Below are positions 59,889-64,000 of a DNA stretch of 64,000 bases, piece by piece. Numbering within the stretch: the stretch's first letter is position 1; each line of letters opens with the position of its first letter. The stretch comes from Helicobacter pylori (GTDB lineage: Bacteria; Campylobacterota; Campylobacteria; Campylobacterales; Helicobacteraceae). The notes beneath the pieces are model-generated. The model made no database searches. It was not told the DNA's origin and was given only the letters and a program-made list of their open reading frames with translations. The stretch lies in the NCBI GenBank assembly GCA_008032935.1, contig CP032039.1:682001-746000 (forward strand), in the 5' to 3' direction. The translations under genes and the position numbers were made by a program.

Positions 59889-59899
59889 AGCCAAAACTT

Positions 59900-60946
59900 T
59901 TAATCAAACGATTTTTTCATATCAATCACATAGCGGAATTTCGCTTTCCCATGGGTTAGGTTATGATAAGCGGTGTCAATATCCTTGCCTAAAATCAAAT
60001 CCACTTCAGGGTAAATATTGTGTTTGATAGAAAAATCCATCATTTCTTGGGTTTCTTTAATGCCCCCAATCAGTGAGCCATAAACCTTGCGATTGCTTAA
60101 ATAGATAAAATCAAAAACGCTAAGCACTGGAGCAACTTCTACAGGAGGAAGCCCCACAAGGGCTAATTCGCCACTATAAGTTAAGAGCTTGAGGTAGTCT
60201 TTTAGATCATAATGGGTAGGAATGGTTGAAATGATAAAGTCCAATTCCTCTTTGCATTGTTTGGGGTCCGTATAGAAATGTTTGACCCCCATGCTTAAAG
60301 CGTCCTGCTTTTTGTGTTCGTTTCTTGCAAAAACGCTCACTTCAGCCCCCATAGCCACAGCGTATTTAACCGCCATGCCTCCTAGCCCGCCAAACCCAGC
60401 GACGCCCACTTTTGTGCCTTTAGTAACCTTAGAAAATTTTAAGGGCGAATAAGTGGTGATGCCCGCGCAAAGCAAGGGGGCTACTTTTTCTAAAGGAGCG
60501 TTTTTATCCACGCTAATCACATAGTTTTCATCCACGACAATATTATTAGAGTAACCGCCCATGTGGGGTTCGTTGTCATGGAAAGAATCCAAACAATCAT
60601 AAGTGAATACCACTTTGGCGCAAAATTGCTCTTGGTGTTCTTTACAGGGCTTACACGCTTTGCATGAATTGACAAAACAGCCCACGCCCACCACATCGCC
60701 AACCTTAAATTTCTTAACTTCCTTACCCACTTCTTTGATGACCCCAGCAATTTCATGTCCAGGAACCATAGGGTAAATGCCTTCTCTCCATTCGCTATAA
60801 GCGCTATGAACATCGCTATGACAAATCCCTGCATAAAGAATGTCAATCAACACATCTTTAGGGCCTACAGCATGGCGACTAAAATCATGGGGTTTGAAAT
60901 GCCCGTCTTTAGAAAAAATAGCAAAACCTTTAGATGGAACTCTCAT
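59900..60946 (-). CDS. Zinc-dependent alcohol dehydrogenase (cinnamyl alcohol dehydrogenase type)
   Basis: NADP-dependent medium-chain dehydrogenase acting on aromatic and aliphatic aldehydes, HP1104-like. 348 residues: catalytic zinc ligands in AGICHSDVH and GHEIAGVI, the structural-zinc loop CKACKPCKEHQEQFC (four Cys), the catalytic Cys in LLCAGITTYSPL, and the Rossmann turn GVAGFGGLGGMAVKYA. Convergent with the GT8 gene (11 bp between stops). AAGGAG precedes the ATG. Confidence 0.93.
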   Translation of the reverse strand: MRVPSKGFAIFSKDGHFKPHDFSRHAVGPKDVLIDILYAGICHSDVHSAYSEWREGIYPMVPGHEIAGVIKEVGKEVKKFKVGDVVGVGCFVNSCKACKPCKEHQEQFCAKVVFTYDCLDSFHDNEPHMGGYSNNIVVDENYVISVDKNAPLEKVAPLLCAGITTYSPLKFSKVTKGTKVGVAGFGGLGGMAVKYAVAMGAEVSVFARNEHKKQDALSMGVKHFYTDPKQCKEELDFIISTIPTHYDLKDYLKLLTYSGELALVGLPPVEVAPVLSVFDFIYLSNRKVYGSLIGGIKETQEMMDFSIKHNIYPEVDLILGKDIDTAYHNLTHGKAKFRYVIDMKKSFD

Positions 60947-61107
60947 AAAAACTCCTTGTTTGATTAAAATACCGCTATTGTATCGTTTTTATGGTTTGCT
61001 TATGTTTCTATAGGTTTAACTAATTTGATAACTGTTGGTTATATGGTAGCGTTGTTTGGCACGCTTCAAACACACCCCTTGTATAAGCCACTTTTATTTG
61101 AGCGTTG

Positions 61108-62118
61108 CTATATCTTATCATGCAGTAAATAATTCTCTAACGCAATGCCTGCCCCATCAAGTCCGGGAGTTTTTTTCATCACGACATGCACTGGGATAGA
61201 AGCGAGAAACGCTCCCATGCGCCCTTTCGTTTCAAAGCGCGCTCTAAAGGGCGAAGTTTTAAAATAATCAATGAATCGTGGGATAATCCCCCCACACAAA
61301 TACACGCCCCCTCTAGCCCCCAAAGTGAGAGCCACATCAGCAGCGAGCGTGCCAAGCATGGAGCAAAAAGTGTCCAAGGTCAATCGGCATATAGGGTAAT
61401 CCCCATTCAAAGCACGTTCGCTAATGATTTGTGGGGTTAATTCAGCCTTGCTTAACTTCGCCACTTTTTCTAAGCCTTTGCGTTTAGACAGGGCTTCATA
61501 AATCAACACCAAACCGCTCCCACTCAAAAACCTTTCCGCGCTCACATGGTTGAATTTAGAGCGGGCGTATTGCCACACTAAAATTTCTAAATCATCAAAA
61601 GGGGCAAAGCTCACATGCCCTCCTTCACCGGGCAAGACTTTCAAAGAGCCATCGCTGTTTTGGATAAGAGTGCTTACCCCAAGCCCGGTTCCTGGCCCTA
61701 AAATCGCTTTAGGAGCGTTGATTTCGCATTTAATCCCGCCTATTTGAGCTAGATCGTTTTCTTGCATCGCGCTAATGGCATAGGCTTGCGCGACAAAATC
61801 ATTGATGACAAGCAATTTTTTTAAATTCAAACATTGCCGTGTCGTTTCAATAGAAAAAGTCCAGTGGTTGTTCGTCATTTGGACAAAATCCCCCATAATG
61901 GGCGTAGCCACAGCAAAAGAGCCATAAATAGGGTGCAGTTCAAGGCTTTCTTTGCATTTAGAAAGGTAAAACCGCACCGCATCGCTCAAGCTCTCAAAAT
62001 CTTCGCACCGCAAGACTTCAACGCATTCAATCTGTCGTGGGGCGACTTCCAAACCAAAGCGCGCGTTCGTGCCGCCAATATCGGCTAATAGTCTTGGATA
62101 AGTTTCAGTTTTTGGCAT
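61108..62118 (-). CDS. glk: Glucokinase
   Basis: Phosphorylates glucose, feeding the Entner-Doudoroff and pentose phosphate pathways. 336 residues: [15 protein letters not shown] (phosphate 1), [13 protein letters not shown] with the catalytic Asp, [23 protein letters not shown], and [10 protein letters not shown] start at ATG 62118 ([13 protein letters not shown]); a start 15 codons earlier lies deep in pgl. The first 14 bases overlap the end of pgl, implying coupled translation. 161 bp of featureless sequence follows before adh. Confidence 0.96.
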   Translation of the reverse strand: MPKTETYPRLLADIGGTNARFGLEVAPRQIECVEVLRCEDFESLSDAVRFYLSKCKESLELHPIYGSFAVATPIMGDFVQMTNNHWTFSIETTRQCLNLKKLLVINDFVAQAYAISAMQENDLAQIGGIKCEINAPKAILGPGTGLGVSTLIQNSDGSLKVLPGEGGHVSFAPFDDLEILVWQYARSKFNHVSAERFLSGSGLVLIYEALSKRKGLEKVAKLSKAELTPQIISERALNGDYPICRLTLDTFCSMLGTLAADVALTLGARGGVYLCGGIIPRFIDYFKTSPFRARFETKGRMGAFLASIPVHVVMKKTPGLDGAGIALENYLLHDKI

Positions 62119-62788
62119 AAAATACCTCCGTGGTAACTTTTTGAGAATGTAAAATCCGAGCAATCGGCAGAGAATAGGGAGCGTTTTCTTTTAAAGCTTT
62201 TTCTAAAACCTCCCTTTTTTCTACCCCACTAATGCTTAAGAAAAGTTTTTCGCAATTTTCTAAGGCGTTAACAGACATGCTCAAGCGCTCATAAGGAGCG
62301 TTAGCGGGCTTAGTCAAAACGATATTTTCTTTTTCTTTGTTTAAAAAAGCGCTCGTTTCAGGAAAAAGGCTAGCCGTATGCCCATCAGTCCCCATGCCCA
62401 AAATGGCTAAATGGGGCTGTTTGAAATGCTGGTTAGCAAAATCTAAAAGTTCGTTTGTATCGCTAGAAATCTTTTTGGGCAAAAGCGGGGTGAAAGAAGC
62501 TTTTAAGGCGTTATTTTGCAACAAGTAATCATGCAATAATTTGGTGTTGCTATCCTTGTGGCTTGTGTCTATAATGCGTTCATCCACCAAACTGATTAAA
62601 CACTCATGCCAATTGAGATCCAAGACGCTCAATTTTTGCAACAAGCTAATGGGCGAACGGCCCCCAGAAAAAGCGATAGAAACTTGATGATGCTTTTTTA
62701 AGGCGGCGTTAAAAAATTCTTTAAAATGCTCTATTAAAGCCTTGTGGCAATCTTCTAAACTTTCAAATTCAAACAATTGATAACCCAT
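62105..62788 (-). CDS. pgl: 6-phosphogluconolactonase
   Basis: Hydrolyses 6-phosphogluconolactone made by Zwf. 227 residues (DevB type): [33 protein letters not shown], and [18 protein letters not shown], the family signatures. 10 bp after zwf and overlapping glk, so zwf-pgl-glk form one operon. Confidence 0.95.
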   Translation of the reverse strand: MGYQLFEFESLEDCHKALIEHFKEFFNAALKKHHQVSIAFSGGRSPISLLQKLSVLDLNWHECLISLVDERIIDTSHKDSNTKLLHDYLLQNNALKASFTPLLPKKISSDTNELLDFANQHFKQPHLAILGMGTDGHTASLFPETSAFLNKEKENIVLTKPANAPYERLSMSVNALENCEKLFLSISGVEKREVLEKALKENAPYSLPIARILHSQKVTTEVFYAKN

Positions 62789-62798
62789 GAAATCCCTT

Positions 62799-64000
62799 TT
62801 ATTGATAGAGTGGTTTTAAAAATTCTAATTCGTTGAGATTATGGCTTTTATAAGAATACAAGGGCGTGGCGTTATTGATAAAACCCTCTATGAGCGTGTC
62901 AATAAAAACCCATGACGCTTCTAATTCCAATTGGTGGGCGAAATTGTTGTGGTTATTTTGTATCGCATCATAGAGCAATTTAGCGTAGGGCTGTAAAAAT
63001 TCTTGTTTGTTATGGGTTTCTAAAATAAGGGGGTTTTGATGATCTTTTAGGGTAAGGGTGATTTTATCTTGAGAGAGGAAAAATTCTAGCGTATTGATTG
63101 CATTAAAATGGATTTTCACGCTCGCTTGGTTGTGGGGCATTTTTTTAGCGTGCTTAAGGTAGAAAGGCACGCCTTTAAATTTAGGCGTATCCAAAAAGGC
63201 TTTAATAGCGACAAAAGTCTCTGTCTGGCTCTCTTTATGGACTTTATTTTCATCTCTATAGCCTTGATACTGGGCCCGAATAACCTGTTTTTTAAAATCT
63301 TTAGGGGGTTGTAAGGTTTTTAAAACTTTGATTTTTTCTTTCCTCAAGTCTTTTAAATCGTTGGGTAAATCTGTAGCGATAAGGGATAAAACTTGCAAGA
63401 GATGGTTTTGAACCATATCTCTTAAAGCCCCGATTTTATCGTAAAATTCGCCCCTTTCTTCCACCCCCAAAGTCTCATACACGCAGATTTCAACCGCGCT
63501 GATTTGATCCCATAAAATGTTTAAGATAGGGTTATTCAGGCGCAATTCAAGGATATTTTGAACGCCCTTTTTCCCTAAATAATGATCGATTCTAAAGATT
63601 TGCTCTTCTTTAAAAAAAGCACTAATGTTTTGGAAAATCTCTTTGCAAGTCTTTAAATCATGCCCTAAGGGTTTTTCTAAAATCAAGCGTGTGTTGGCGT
63701 GATTGAGCGCGTTTTGGGCCAAATTTTGAGCGGTCGTTGCAAAAAAACTAGGGGAGATAGAAAAGTAGAAAATCAAGGGCTTATTGTTTGTAGCGATTTT
63801 ACTCAATTCTTCAAAGTCTTTAGGGTTATCCAAACGGACGCGCAAATAACTGATATGGGCTAAAAATTCCCTACCCTTTTCTCTTGAATGCAACTGCGTT
63901 TTTTCACAAAGGAGCGCTAAAAACTCTTCATTGGATAGCTCCTTACGCCCCGATGCGATAATTCTAGAATCTTTTTTAAAACCATAATGGGTATAAATTT
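62799..64000 (-). CDS. zwf: Glucose-6-phosphate 1-dehydrogenase, 5' end cut by window edge
   Basis: First enzyme of the oxidative glucose branch (G6P to 6-phosphogluconolactone). The frame is open to the right edge; about 400 residues are visible and some 25 N-terminal residues with the first NADP-binding strand are missing. Motifs: RIIASGRKE, LILEKPLGHDLKTC, and the active-site RIDHYLGKKGVQNILELR, where the usual RIDHYLGKE ends in Lys instead of Glu. Upstream the Entner-Doudoroff gene edd would be expected. Confidence 0.94.
   Translation of the reverse strand, partial: IYTHYGFKKDSRIIASGRKELSNEEFLALLCEKTQLHSREKGREFLAHISYLRVRLDNPKDFEELSKIATNNKPLIFYFSISPSFFATTAQNLAQNALNHANTRLILEKPLGHDLKTCKEIFQNISAFFKEEQIFRIDHYLGKKGVQNILELRLNNPILNILWDQISAVEICVYETLGVEERGEFYDKIGALRDMVQNHLLQVLSLIATDLPNDLKDLRKEKIKVLKTLQPPKDFKKQVIRAQYQGYRDENKVHKESQTETFVAIKAFLDTPKFKGVPFYLKHAKKMPHNQASVKIHFNAINTLEFFLSQDKITLTLKDHQNPLILETHNKQEFLQPYAKLLYDAIQNNHNNFAHQLELEASWVFIDTLIEGFINNATPLYSYKSHNLNELEFLKPLYQ

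Noticed and set aside
62119-62163. Longer glk start at 62163
   Set aside because: Adds 15 residues unlike the glucokinase family and lies within pgl; the ATG at 62118 gives the standard protein.

Overview
The window is a stretch of the Helicobacter pylori chromosome. The 16S rRNA stands alone with no 23S or 5S beside it, the outer-membrane proteins are of the Hop/Hor type, gamma-glutamyltranspeptidase and Sel1-repeat Hcp genes are present, and the gene order matches what I remember of the HP1158 to HP1101 segment of strain 26695. No database search was run, so family names and HP numbers come from reading the proteins and from memory.

Layout. 1-7.7 kb, minus strand: proC (cut by the window edge), hopL, hopI, murG, fliW. 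7.8-14.1 kb, plus strand: valS, ffh and the rpsP-khpA-rimM-trmD-rplS ribosome and tRNA-maturation operon. 14.1-22.5 kb: a looser, accessory-looking region around the orphan 16S gene. It holds an interrupted NYN-domain RNase gene, a decayed minus-strand gene, a coiled-coil DUF2130 protein with a possible PD-(D/E)XK nuclease core, and an RloC/PrrC-like zinc-hook ATPase. 22.5-38.5 kb: fmt-birA-parA-parB, the F1Fo ATPase operon (b', b, delta, alpha, gamma, beta, epsilon), tolQ-tolR-tolA-tolB-pal-cpoB, slyD, flgM and an orphan cytosine methyltransferase. 38.6-43.9 kb: flgN-flgK behind a sigma54 promoter, ggt, and an Hcp gene. 43.9-48.5 kb: an accessory insert with a large multi-nuclease 'polyvalent' protein and a coiled-coil partner. 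48.5-64 kb: uvrB, horI, purB, the pyruvate:ferredoxin oxidoreductase operon porC-D-A-B, horH, a beta-barrel gene, a repeat-bearing GT8 glycosyltransferase, an alcohol dehydrogenase, and the glucose genes glk-pgl-zwf.

A window-wide pattern matters for reading this annotation. Six genes (hopI, murG, the RloC-like gene, tolB, porC twice, horH) are broken by frameshifts, and each is repaired by adding one base to a homopolymer of five to seven. All seven go in the same direction and they hit murG and porC, which should be essential. The simplest reading is systematic homopolymer under-calling in the assembly, not seven real mutations. By contrast, the NYN gene (in-frame TAA) and the minus-strand gene at 18.3-18.85 kb (two in-frame stops plus a shift of a different kind) look genuinely decayed.

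The most interesting biology is (i) the protein at 44.1-47.8 kb, with what look like three BECR-fold endoribonuclease domains around a ParB-like domain and a 115-bp perfect direct repeat bracketing one nuclease cassette; (ii) the neighbouring DUF2130 and RloC-like genes as a candidate RNA-targeting defence pair; and (iii) the GT8 gene, with perfect 60-bp tandem repeats and a 14-T tract abutting its likely -10 box, which gives two separate routes to variable LPS.
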